Origin: Planctomycetota bacterium
GTDB lineage: Bacteria; Planctomycetota; UBA1135
Assembly (NCBI GenBank): GCA_018671175.1
Contig: JABHIE010000023.1
Coordinates: 1 to 64,000, forward strand
DNA: 64,000 nt
Direction: 5' to 3'
The position numbers were made by a program, and so were the translations under genes. Positions 51,006 through 58,296 of this stretch are shown here, piece after piece (position 1 is the first letter of the stretch; each line of letters starts with the position of its first letter). A model generated the notes under the pieces. It worked only from the letters and a program-made list of their open reading frames with translations. It did not search any database and was not told where the DNA came from.

Positions 51006-51490
51006 ACCTCAGCTAATAGCACGACATAATTGTGGCCATGCTTTTTGGAGCAGGCTGGGCAGGTCGTGTAGTAGGCAAACATGCGCCTTTGCGGAAGCCC
51101 GCGCAACTCAAGCTCAGCGCACATGACTTTGTACCATTTGGCTGAATCTTTGTATGGCCCGTCAAACACTTTAGTGATGAACTGACCGCTAATTGTTGTC
51201 ATCTCAAGCCCCGGTACATCTTTTGTGGCCTCAAGGTAAACCTCGCTGCGCCACTTGGATGACTCATCACACATCACAATCAAATCAGGCTCTGGCTTTG
51301 CCCCCGCGCCCATAATGATTTTCATCACGCGCTCCATCATGCCCCCAAAACCAATCGGGATATGAAAAAAACACCGCACCCGCTCATGCACGAATTTCTT
51401 ATCAACCCAAGAAAGCGCACCCGCCTCAAAAGGCTCAGGATTAAATCGCGCACAACAAGAGACCTCATTCATTTCGCCACTTTCGTTCAT
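51002..51490 (-). CDS. Conserved hypothetical protein with a CPAC motif
   Basis: 162 residues without signal or membrane segments. It starts with 'NEVSCCARFNPEPF' and ends with 'FAYYTTCPACSKKHGHNYVVLLAEV'. The CPAC...H-x-H cluster could bind a metal. Alternating strands and helices recall SRPBCC/GyrI-like ligand-binding folds but I cannot assign one. It overlaps the convergent TrpG gene by 4 nt. A second start at codon 7 (MNEVSCC) is equally possible. Confidence 0.6.
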   Translation of the reverse strand: MNESGEMNEVSCCARFNPEPFEAGALSWVDKKFVHERVRCFFHIPIGFGGMMERVMKIIMGAGAKPEPDLIVMCDESSKWRSEVYLEATKDVPGLEMTTISGQFITKVFDGPYKDSAKWYKVMCAELELRGLPQRRMFAYYTTCPACSKKHGHNYVVLLAEV

Positions 51491-51520
51491 AACAGCACTC
51501 TACGGCATTTTCAAAGCCTT

Positions 51521-51610
51521 GCTTAGATGGGGTCCCTTGGGGTACAACAAAAACGGTCGCAGGCGAAGCCTACGGCCGTTTTCAGTTACCCCAGATGACC
51601 CCATCTACGC
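51521..51610. repeat. 90-bp palindromic element, copy 1
   Basis: gcttagatggggtc ... gaccccatctacgc: outer arms of 14 bp, then inner arms around aacggtcgcaggc-gaa-gcctacggccgtt. Copy 2 (52144-52233) is the same sequence in opposite orientation with only a few changes. Both copies sit directly at the 3' end of thiolase coding sequence. The inner hairpin with its T-run may work as a terminator. Confidence 0.8.
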
Positions 51611-51700
51611 AACCGTTCGAACTGGTCTTTGAATGAGGAGGGGAATCCCTTGAGCACTGCCGATGCCGGTAGATGACATGTCGAACTCAGGCTTTTGCGC
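51605..51700 (-). pseudogene. Remnant of a thiolase 3' end
   Basis: The minus strand reads K-P-E-F-D-M-S-S-T-G-I-G-S-A-Q-G-I-P-L-L-I-Q-R-P-V in one frame before a TAG. This corresponds residue by residue to the end of the intact thiolase at 52228 (KAEFGMASACIGGGQGIALL). The catalytic Cys is lost (T-G-I-G). Only about 30 codons remain; the rest has been replaced by a kinase-like fragment. Confidence 0.7.
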
Positions 51701-52091
51701 CCGCGCGGATATTTTGATGACTTAATTGCGCAATCATGTCGCTTTCGCGAAGGAAACGCTGCACGCCTTGATCATCCGCATCGAGGATGCGTTTGATTTG
51801 ATAACGATTGGCGACAAGCTCACCTGTTTCGTCGGATGCCGCCGCCGGGGTCGACATCATGGTGGGCTGCTGGCTTAGAGCTTGTGAATGTCTGGATTCT
51901 CGGATTGACATTTGGTGCAACGCATAGGGCGCAATCATAGCGTAGCTGAACAATGCGCCACTCCGCGCTATCTGCGCTGATTCTGAAACCCTCACGGTTT
52001 CAAAATCGGTTGCGTTCCGGCTCGGTGACTGGCTTGCGGCGGGCGAGTCGCCGATGTCGTTGCCCGGTCGGTCTACAACAAAACCCAACAA
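51687..52091 (-). pseudogene. Ser/Thr kinase N-terminal remnant
   Basis: In an otherwise featureless 134-codon frame, the last 48 codons (51690-51833) read GELVANRYQIKRIL...QRFLRESDMIAQLSHQNI. This is the beginning of a Ser/Thr kinase domain with about 40 residues, including the ATP-binding lysine, missing between the first strand and helix C. No catalytic part follows. The upstream 85 codons do not look coding. Probably a decayed gene joined to the thiolase remnant. Confidence 0.5.
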
Positions 52092-52105
52092 AACCCAACT
52101 AAAGC

Positions 52106-52135
52106 TAATTAATCAAAACCTAATTAATCAAAACC
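52106..52135. repeat. Two perfect tandem copies of a 15-bp sequence
   Basis: taattaatcaaaacc occurs twice head to tail, preceded by several aaaacccaac units (52077-52100). A small slippage repeat in the non-coding part of the decayed region. Confidence 0.8.
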
Positions 52136-52143
52136 TAAGCCCT

Positions 52144-52233
52144 GCTTAGATGGGGTCATCTGGGGTAACTGAAAACGGCCGCAGGCTTCGCCTGCGACCG
52201 TTTTTGTTGTACCCCAAGGGACCCCATCTAAGC
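52144..52233. repeat. 90-bp palindromic element, copy 2 (probable thiolase terminator)
   Basis: Inverted relative to copy 1 and nearly identical. It begins with the last two codons of the thiolase (gct tag on the minus strand) and contains an inner GC-rich hairpin (aacggccgcaggc-ttc-gcctgcgaccgttttt), suited to stop the leftward thiolase operon. Confidence 0.8.
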
Positions 52234-53433
52234 AACCGGTCGTTGAATAAGAAGAGCAATCCCCTGACCGCCGCCAATACATGCAGACGCCATACCAAAC
52301 TCAGCCTTCGCACGCTCAAGTTGGTGATAAAGAGTCAAAACCAAACGCGTGCCAGTCGCGGCAAGTGGGTGACCAATTGCAACCGCACCGCCATTGACAT
52401 TGCACTTTTCGCGGTCAAGCTCAAGCACCTTTTCGCAAGCCAAAAACTGAGCCGAGAATGCCTCGTTAATTTCAATGAAATCCATGTCGTGAACCGTCAT
52501 GCCGACCTTTTCGGCAGCTAGACGCATTGACGGCACAGGGCCAATACCCATAATTTCAGGCTCAACGCCAGAGATACCCCAACTACGGATGTGCGCACGA
52601 ATGGCCCACCCCTCTGCAGCGGCACGCTCGGCAGTCGTCACGATGACAGCAGCGCCACCATCGACAATGCCTGACGCATTGCCCGCAGTCACGGTGCCCT
52701 CTTTGCCAAAAGCGGCCCGCAGTTTTTGCAACTGCTCGAAGGAAGTATCAGGCTTAATGTGGTCATCCGTATCAACCACAAACTCTTTACGGCCACGCTT
52801 AACGGTAATCGGCACGATCTCTTCGGCGAATAAACCATTTTGCACGGCAGCGGTGCCCAATTTGTGAGACCGCATTGCGAACTCATCTTGCGCCTCACGA
52901 CTGATGCCGTATTTAGTCGCCAAATTCTCAGCCGTCTGCGCCATGAAGAAACCGCAGTATGGGTCCATCAAAGACTCAAACAAGTAATCCTCGATTTTAG
53001 GCGCCCCACCAAGGCGGAAGCCATCTCGCGCGCCGCGGATGATGTGCGGAGCCTGCGACATATTTTCCATGCCACCCGCCACGACAACTTCGGCGTCGCC
53101 ACAGAGAATCATTTGCCCAGCCGAAACGATCGACTGAATGCCTGAACCGCAAATACGATTTACGGTCAATGCAGGCACCTCATTTGCCAAACCGCCTTTG
53201 AGCGAAGCATGGCGCGCGCCATAAATCGCATCAGGGCCAGTCTGCAAAGCATTGCCCATGACAACATGATCGACCTGGTCGGCAGGCACACCAGAACGCT
53301 CAAGCGCGCCCGCAATTGCATGCGCACCCAAATCATTCGCGCCCACGGTTTTGAGCAAACCATAGCCAGGAGTGCCGACATATTCGGCCATGGCAGTGCG
53401 AGCACCACCGACGATAACTAAATCTTTTTGCAT
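52228..53433 (-). CDS. Acetyl-CoA C-acyltransferase (thiolase) 1
   Basis: 401 residues. The nucleophile Cys lies in NRICGSGIQSI near 88. GGAVAIGHPLAATGTR carries the catalytic His, and ASACIGGGQGIAL the second Cys. The length and the GHPLAATG variant fit biosynthetic or degradative thiolases of the AtoB/PhaA type. It condenses or cleaves acyl-CoA. Encoded 2 nt downstream of an enoyl-CoA hydratase at the end of a five-gene leftward cluster, so a beta-oxidation or acetoacetyl-CoA role is likely. Confidence 0.92.
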   Translation of the reverse strand: MQKDLVIVGGARTAMAEYVGTPGYGLLKTVGANDLGAHAIAGALERSGVPADQVDHVVMGNALQTGPDAIYGARHASLKGGLANEVPALTVNRICGSGIQSIVSAGQMILCGDAEVVVAGGMENMSQAPHIIRGARDGFRLGGAPKIEDYLFESLMDPYCGFFMAQTAENLATKYGISREAQDEFAMRSHKLGTAAVQNGLFAEEIVPITVKRGRKEFVVDTDDHIKPDTSFEQLQKLRAAFGKEGTVTAGNASGIVDGGAAVIVTTAERAAAEGWAIRAHIRSWGISGVEPEIMGIGPVPSMRLAAEKVGMTVHDMDFIEINEAFSAQFLACEKVLELDREKCNVNGGAVAIGHPLAATGTRLVLTLYHQLERAKAEFGMASACIGGGQGIALLIQRPVA

Positions 53434-53435
53434 GA

Positions 53436-54269
53436 TTAGCAGCCCTTGTATGCAGGTTTACGCTTTTCGAGAAAGGCGTGCATGCCTTCGCGCGAATCTT
53501 CGCTCGTGAACAAAATGCCAAAGGCGTCGGCCTCGGTATTTTCGCCCTGTGTTTGACCACCCTCAAGACCACGACGGATGCAATCAAGCGCCGTCTCCAT
53601 GGCAACGGGGCCTCGCTTGCACAAGGTCTTGGCCAGTTTCATTGTCGCTTCAAGCAACTCATCGGCTGGCACCAAACGATTGACCAAGCCAACGCGATGG
53701 GCTTCTGAAGCGTCAAACATATCAGCAGTCAAAATCCATTCGCGCGCGACCCCCGTGCCCACGATACGCATCAAGCGCTGAGTGCCTCCGAAGCCAGGAA
53801 TCAACGCCAAACCCGTTTCAGGCAGGCCCAATTTTGCGCCTTCGCAAGCCACGCGGATATGGCAAGCCATCGCCAGCTCAAGACCGCCACCCAATGCAAA
53901 GCCGTTGATCATGGCAATCACTGGCTTAGGGCAAGACTCAATGTTTGCGAAAACGCCCTGGCCAGTCAGCGCATGATCACGCGCCTCAACTGGAGTCATA
54001 TCGGCCATCTCGCCAATATCAGCACCCGCAACAAATGACTTATCGCCAGCGCCAGTAATGATGATAACTTTGACATCATCGCTCATCGCAGCTTCAACGA
54101 GCGCATCATTGAGCTCTTCAAGCACCTCACTATTGAGAGCATTAAGCGCCTTTGGGCGGTTAATCGTAATCGTCGCAATGCCGCTTTCATCGACATCGGT
54201 CAGAAGGTGTTGCCAATCTAACACTAAAGCATCATCGTCAAGGACGACATCAGAGGAGGAATCGTTCAT
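53436..54269 (-). CDS. Enoyl-CoA hydratase/isomerase (crotonase family)
   Basis: 277 residues. Oxyanion-hole segment SFVAGADIGEMADM, GGGLELAMACHI with the first catalytic Glu, and LGLPETGLALIPGFGGTQRL with the second. Both acids are conserved, so hydratase activity is expected. A 25-residue N-terminal extension precedes the usual start 'WQHLLTDVDESGIATITINRPKALNAL'. Acts on trans-2-enoyl-CoA together with the adjacent thiolases. Confidence 0.92.
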   Translation of the reverse strand: MNDSSSDVVLDDDALVLDWQHLLTDVDESGIATITINRPKALNALNSEVLEELNDALVEAAMSDDVKVIIITGAGDKSFVAGADIGEMADMTPVEARDHALTGQGVFANIESCPKPVIAMINGFALGGGLELAMACHIRVACEGAKLGLPETGLALIPGFGGTQRLMRIVGTGVAREWILTADMFDASEAHRVGLVNRLVPADELLEATMKLAKTLCKRGPVAMETALDCIRRGLEGGQTQGENTEADAFGILFTSEDSREGMHAFLEKRKPAYKGC

Positions 54270-54301
54270 GTTTTTTTCAGTTAAGGATGGAACTAAAACG
54301 G

Positions 54302-54847
54302 TTAATCAATTGTGTAAACGCGCATGGCTTTGATGCCGCAAGGTTCGAGTGGGCTTGAGCCTTCACCCCCACCTGTCGCGACGGCAGCAACAGCATCAAG
54401 AGCATCTTCGCCCTTGACGACACGCCCAAATGCGGCGTATTGATTATCAAGGAAATCGGCATCGCCATGGCAAACGAAAAACTGGCAAGAAGCCGAATTA
54501 GGGTCTTGGGAACGCGCCATCGAAAGCACACCCCGCTTGTGGCTGTATTCAGGTTGACCCGTAAACTCGCCCGGGATATTCCCGTGTGGGCCAGAGCCTG
54601 TGCCTGTGCCAAGAGGGCAGCCGCCCTGAATCATGAAACCCGAAAGCACACGATGGAAACCTTTGTTGTCATAAAAGCCCTCGGCAACATAACGCACGAA
54701 GTTACGCACGGTCGCAGGGGCGACCTCTGGCCACAGCTCAAGAGTCATTGTGCCCCGGTCTGCACCGGCCACGGTCACATCGATATCAATGCGCGTTTTT
54801 GTAAGTTGCTCAACGGTGAGCTCATCAATTTTTGTGAAATCAGTCAT
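54302..54847 (-). CDS. Cyclophilin-type peptidyl-prolyl isomerase, cytoplasmic
   Basis: 181 residues without signal. Core motifs are GFYDNKGFHRVLSGFMIQGG (with catalytic Arg), GVLSMARSQDPNSASCQFFV and AAFGRVVKGEDALDAV. It catalyses cis-trans isomerisation of prolyl bonds. It is a close paralogue of the cyclophilin domain of the following lipoprotein (same MIQGGCP and SASCQFF blocks), so a tandem duplication with one copy retargeted to the envelope is likely. Confidence 0.92.
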   Translation of the reverse strand: MTDFTKIDELTVEQLTKTRIDIDVTVAGADRGTMTLELWPEVAPATVRNFVRYVAEGFYDNKGFHRVLSGFMIQGGCPLGTGTGSGPHGNIPGEFTGQPEYSHKRGVLSMARSQDPNSASCQFFVCHGDADFLDNQYAAFGRVVKGEDALDAVAAVATGGGEGSSPLEPCGIKAMRVYTID

Positions 54848-54883
54848 GATTATTTTGGGATCTATTTTTTGAGTGGAGTGCGA

Positions 54884-56248
54884 TTAACGGACGCGGCGAA
54901 TGATGTGCCAACCGTATTTAGAATCATTTTTGTCGTAAGGCGCAAGCCCCACTTGGCCGACTTCGAGCTTGAAGCCAACATCGCCAAAAGCTGGCACGAG
55001 ATTGCCTCGTGGCATGCCTTTTGATTTTTCGAGCTCAGACTGCAGACGCATACCGACGCGTTGCGTTTCAGCATCAGCCTCGGCCTTTGTCATCGCCTTG
55101 GTCTCAACGGCAACCTTGAGGTCAGCCTGCAAAGCATCGAACTGCGCTTTGAGCTCGGTGTATTTTTTCTCAAAGTCTGCGTCACGGCGCACCTTGTTAT
55201 TGAGGATTGCATAAACGCCTGGGTTTTCATCACCTGGACGGACGGAATCGTCAGTAAACTCACGCACAAGCGCAGTGTATTCTGCATTTGTTTTGCAAGC
55301 CTTTGCTTTTTCAAAAACATCGAGGGCCAACTTTTCGGCCTCTTCTTTTGAGCGAGAAGCCGAGGGGATTGAGCCCTTAAAGGCAATCAAAATGTGCTGC
55401 ACTGAAACCTTAGCTGGCTCGCCGCCAAGATCAGGCTCAGGCATCACGACCGATTCAGTTTCGGTCGGTGCACCATGCACGACTTCGACTTTATCAATCG
55501 TTACCTTGTCGACGGGGCTCGATGGGCTTCCACCGCCGGGGCCGGGTTTCACTTTTGTATCTGCAATGGCCTCGAGTGTTTTCACACCATTAACCAACAT
55601 GCCGAAGCCCGTGTAGTTGCCGTCAAGGTTATGCACGGATGGCGTCTCTTCACAGCAAATGAAGAACTGGCAAGATGCCGAGTCTGGTGAGCGGTCGCGC
55701 GCCATGGAAAGCACACCATATTTATGAGCATACTTTTTGTCTTTTGAGAACTCAGCCTTGAGATTGCCATGAGGGCCATCGCCATTACCGATGCCGTTGG
55801 GGCAGCCACCCTGAATCATGAAATCACGCATGATGCGGTGGTAGGTCAAGCCGTCGTAAAAGCCTTCGTCGCAGTAACGCAGAAAACTACGCACATGAAT
55901 CGGGGCGACATCCGCCCAAAAAACCAAGGTCATTGCACCGACGGATTTGCCGCCGATGGAGCAATGCATTTTGATGTAGTAATTGCCCAAGTCTGCATCG
56001 GCGACGGACTCTTTATTTTCAAAATGGAACTCAGCCTCGCGCTTTGGCGTGTAGGGCTTTTTCACTTTTGGCATTTGCTCAGTAGCAAGAATCTCGCTAG
56101 CTGGAGTTGCAGATGCAGGAGCGGAAGGCGTTGCGACTTCGGCGGCTGCTGGCATAGCGGAAGAATCTGCAGTCATGGCTGCAGAAGCTGCGTCACCGCC
56201 ACAAGCGGCTATCAGCAATAAGAATGGAAGAATCAGAGTCGTTTTCAT
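54884..56248 (-). CDS. Lipoprotein with cyclophilin and parvulin domains (double peptidyl-prolyl isomerase)
   Basis: 454 residues. The lipobox LLIAAC (Cys16) is followed by an Ala/Ser/Pro-rich linker to about 60. Cyclophilin domain about 85-260 (DFMIQGGCPNG, SMARDRSPDSASCQFFI). Parvulin domain about 280-454, starting VSVQHILIAFKG and ending GQVGLAPYDKNDSKYGWHIIRRV, with a helical insertion of about 60 residues in its middle. Two unrelated isomerase folds in one chain suggest an envelope folding factor for secreted or outer-membrane proteins. The gap to the thiolase gene upstream is 10 nt. Confidence 0.88.
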   Translation of the reverse strand: MKTTLILPFLLLIAACGGDAASAAMTADSSAMPAAAEVATPSAPASATPASEILATEQMPKVKKPYTPKREAEFHFENKESVADADLGNYYIKMHCSIGGKSVGAMTLVFWADVAPIHVRSFLRYCDEGFYDGLTYHRIMRDFMIQGGCPNGIGNGDGPHGNLKAEFSKDKKYAHKYGVLSMARDRSPDSASCQFFICCEETPSVHNLDGNYTGFGMLVNGVKTLEAIADTKVKPGPGGGSPSSPVDKVTIDKVEVVHGAPTETESVVMPEPDLGGEPAKVSVQHILIAFKGSIPSASRSKEEAEKLALDVFEKAKACKTNAEYTALVREFTDDSVRPGDENPGVYAILNNKVRRDADFEKKYTELKAQFDALQADLKVAVETKAMTKAEADAETQRVGMRLQSELEKSKGMPRGNLVPAFGDVGFKLEVGQVGLAPYDKNDSKYGWHIIRRVR

Positions 56249-56258
56249 CAGGTGTTTG

Positions 56259-57449
56259 TTATGGAAGTTGCCAGGCTGTGGTCATGCCGAGGCCACCGCT
56301 TACGCAGAGAGTGGCCAAACCGCGTTTTTCTTTGCGGCGTTTCATTTCATGGAGCAGGGTTACCACGATGCGTGAGCCTGTGTTGCCAATCGGGTGGCCT
56401 AATGCAATTGCACCACCATTGACATTGAGGCGCTCGGCCTCAATCGGAAGCTCTTGCAAACAGGCCATCGCCTGGGCTGCAAAGGCCTCGTTTAATTCGA
56501 TTAGGCCAAAATCATCGAGCGTCAAACCATTACGCTCAAGCAAAGGCAAGGTCGCAGGGATCGGCCCCAAACCCATACGCGCTGGGTCAGTACCGGCTGT
56601 TTGGCTATCAACCAAAACGGCCAAAGGCTCAAGGCCTGCCCGCTCGGCTTCTCGTGCGGTCGTCAAAACCAAAGCACTCGCGCCATCTGTAATGCCAGAA
56701 GCATTGCCGGGAGTAACTGTGCCACCTTCGGCACGAAACACCGTCGGCAATTTGGCCAAGCCCTCAATCGTGGTCTGTGGCCGCATATGCTCATCACGAT
56801 CAATCAAAATATCACCACGGCGATTGGGGACTGTGATCGAAATAATTTCGTCATCAAAGCGCCCCGCCGCCCAAGCCTCAGCGGCCTTGCGCTGGCTCTC
56901 AAGGGCAAATGCATCTTGCGCCTCTCGAGAGATGCTGCCTTCTTCGGCCAAAGTCTCGGCCGTCGCGCCCATCAATTGATCGCTCAATGGGCAAAGGAAG
57001 CCATCACGATACATCAAATCGACCACTTTGCCGTCGCCTAAACGATAGCCATCACGCATGCGATCGAGCATAAACGGAACTCGCGACATCGATTCCATGC
57101 CGCCCGCGACTGCGTAGGTGGCGCGCCCTAAAAGCAAATCGTCAGCAGCGAGCTGAATCGACTTCATGCCAGAAGCGCAGGCCATATTGACGGTCATCGA
57201 AGTGGCCTCTTCAGGGATGCCAGCGCCCCATGAAACCTGGCGAGCTGGGTTTGGCTTGGAACCCGCTTGCCGGCCTTGGCCAAAATACAAAACATCAATC
57301 GCATCGGCCGGCACTTTGGCAGCCTCAAGTGCACCCGCCACAGCGGCACGACCCAAATCAGGAGCAGCAAGAGTTGATAAACCACCCATAAAACGGCCTA
57401 TGGGTGTGCGAACGGCCGAAACGACCACGATGAGCTCTGGGGATGCCAT
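56259..57449 (-). CDS. Acetyl-CoA C-acyltransferase (thiolase) 2
   Basis: 396 residues from ATG 57449 (MASPELIVVVSAVRTPIGRF). NMACASGMKSIQLA carries the nucleophile Cys, GGAIALGHPIGNTGSR the His and ATLCVSGGLGM the second Cys. It is more divergent from thiolase 1 than a recent copy would be. It is the first gene of the cluster. The start at 57449 rather than 57458 is supported by TAGAAT at 57459-57464, which would place transcription start just before it. Confidence 0.9.
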   Translation of the reverse strand: MASPELIVVVSAVRTPIGRFMGGLSTLAAPDLGRAAVAGALEAAKVPADAIDVLYFGQGRQAGSKPNPARQVSWGAGIPEEATSMTVNMACASGMKSIQLAADDLLLGRATYAVAGGMESMSRVPFMLDRMRDGYRLGDGKVVDLMYRDGFLCPLSDQLMGATAETLAEEGSISREAQDAFALESQRKAAEAWAAGRFDDEIISITVPNRRGDILIDRDEHMRPQTTIEGLAKLPTVFRAEGGTVTPGNASGITDGASALVLTTAREAERAGLEPLAVLVDSQTAGTDPARMGLGPIPATLPLLERNGLTLDDFGLIELNEAFAAQAMACLQELPIEAERLNVNGGAIALGHPIGNTGSRIVVTLLHEMKRRKEKRGLATLCVSGGLGMTTAWQLP

Positions 57450-57458
57450 GAGCCGCAT

Positions 57459-57477
57459 ATTCTACTCGCGCTAGAAT
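57459..57477. promoter_or_regulatory. Face-to-face divergent -10 elements
   Basis: TAGAAT on the minus strand (57459-57464, for thiolase 2) and TAGAAT on the plus strand (57472-57477, 7 nt before ATG 57485) lie only 7 nt apart, so the two promoters overlap and may exclude each other. Confidence 0.45.
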
Positions 57478-57484
57478 CTGCACC

Positions 57485-58272
57485 ATGGGAGTTTTCGGAA
57501 CACTACTTGGAGGAAGCCTCGGCTTCATGATGGGCGGCCCTTTGGGTGCGCTTCTCGGCGGCGCTATCGGTTCATCGATGACCCGTGAGCCTACTGCTGG
57601 CGGCGCGCGGCATGGATTTCCAGGCGGCGTCCCTCGCTCAGCGGAAGACATGCAAATGGTCTTTGCCGTCGCCTTGACTAGCCTTGCCGCCAAAGTGGCA
57701 AAGGCCGACGGCGAGGTCACGCGAGAAGAGATTGATACCTTTGACCGCTTCTTGAGCCAGTCGCTGCAGACCGCCAAGTGGCCTCAAAAGTCTTTAATGA
57801 AGCTCGACATAGCGACACTCCCACGGCTGAATACACCCAGCAAGTCCGGATGCTTCTTGGCGGCAACCCTAGCCGCATGAGCGATATTGTGACTCTGCTC
57901 TTGGCCATTGCTCATGCCGACGGGCATTTTCACCAGGCCGAAGAGGTGCTCGTCCGTCGAATTAGCCTTGAGCTGGGGCTTGATGATCGTCATTTTCAGT
58001 CATGCAAGGCCACTTTTGAAGCAGGCCGTGGGCGATCTGGTGGTGGCGCATCAAGCCAGACATCGATTTCGAGAGCCTACAAAGTGCTTGGCGTCGAGCC
58101 GACGGCCACTGATGCCGAGGTTAAATCGGCCTATCGCAATTTGGCCAAGGAGTATCACCCAGATGTCTTGCAATCAAAGGGTTTGCCAAGCGACTTTATG
58201 GAATTTGCCAAACAAAAAATGGCCACTGTCAACGACGCCTGGAGTGTCGTCAAGCAGAACCGCGGGCTCTAG
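57485..58272 (+). pseudogene. DjlA-like protein (TerB domain plus J domain), frameshifted
   Basis: The first frame (57485-57880) gives a Gly-rich hydrophobic N-terminus (GTLLGGSLGFMMGGPLGALLGG) and the start of a TerB helical domain (AKVAKADGEVTREEIDTFDRFLSQSL). The second frame (57778-58272) continues TerB (KVFNEARHSDTPTAEY...IAHADGHFHQAEE) and ends in a J domain with HPD (YHPDVLQ). They join if one G is added in aagtggcc near 57780 (T-A-K-W-A-S-K-V-F), giving 262 residues. DjlA-type co-chaperones stimulate DnaK at the membrane. A deletion in this gene or a sequencing error are both possible. Confidence 0.8.
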
Positions 58273-58290
58273 CCAGCTGAGGCCAGAGCC
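58264..58290. terminator. Weak hairpin between convergent genes
   Basis: ggctct-a-gcc-agctga-ggc-c-agagcc, a 9-bp stem with one mismatch overlapping the end of the DjlA-like gene; no T-run. Confidence 0.3.
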
Positions 58291-58296
58291 AAGGGG

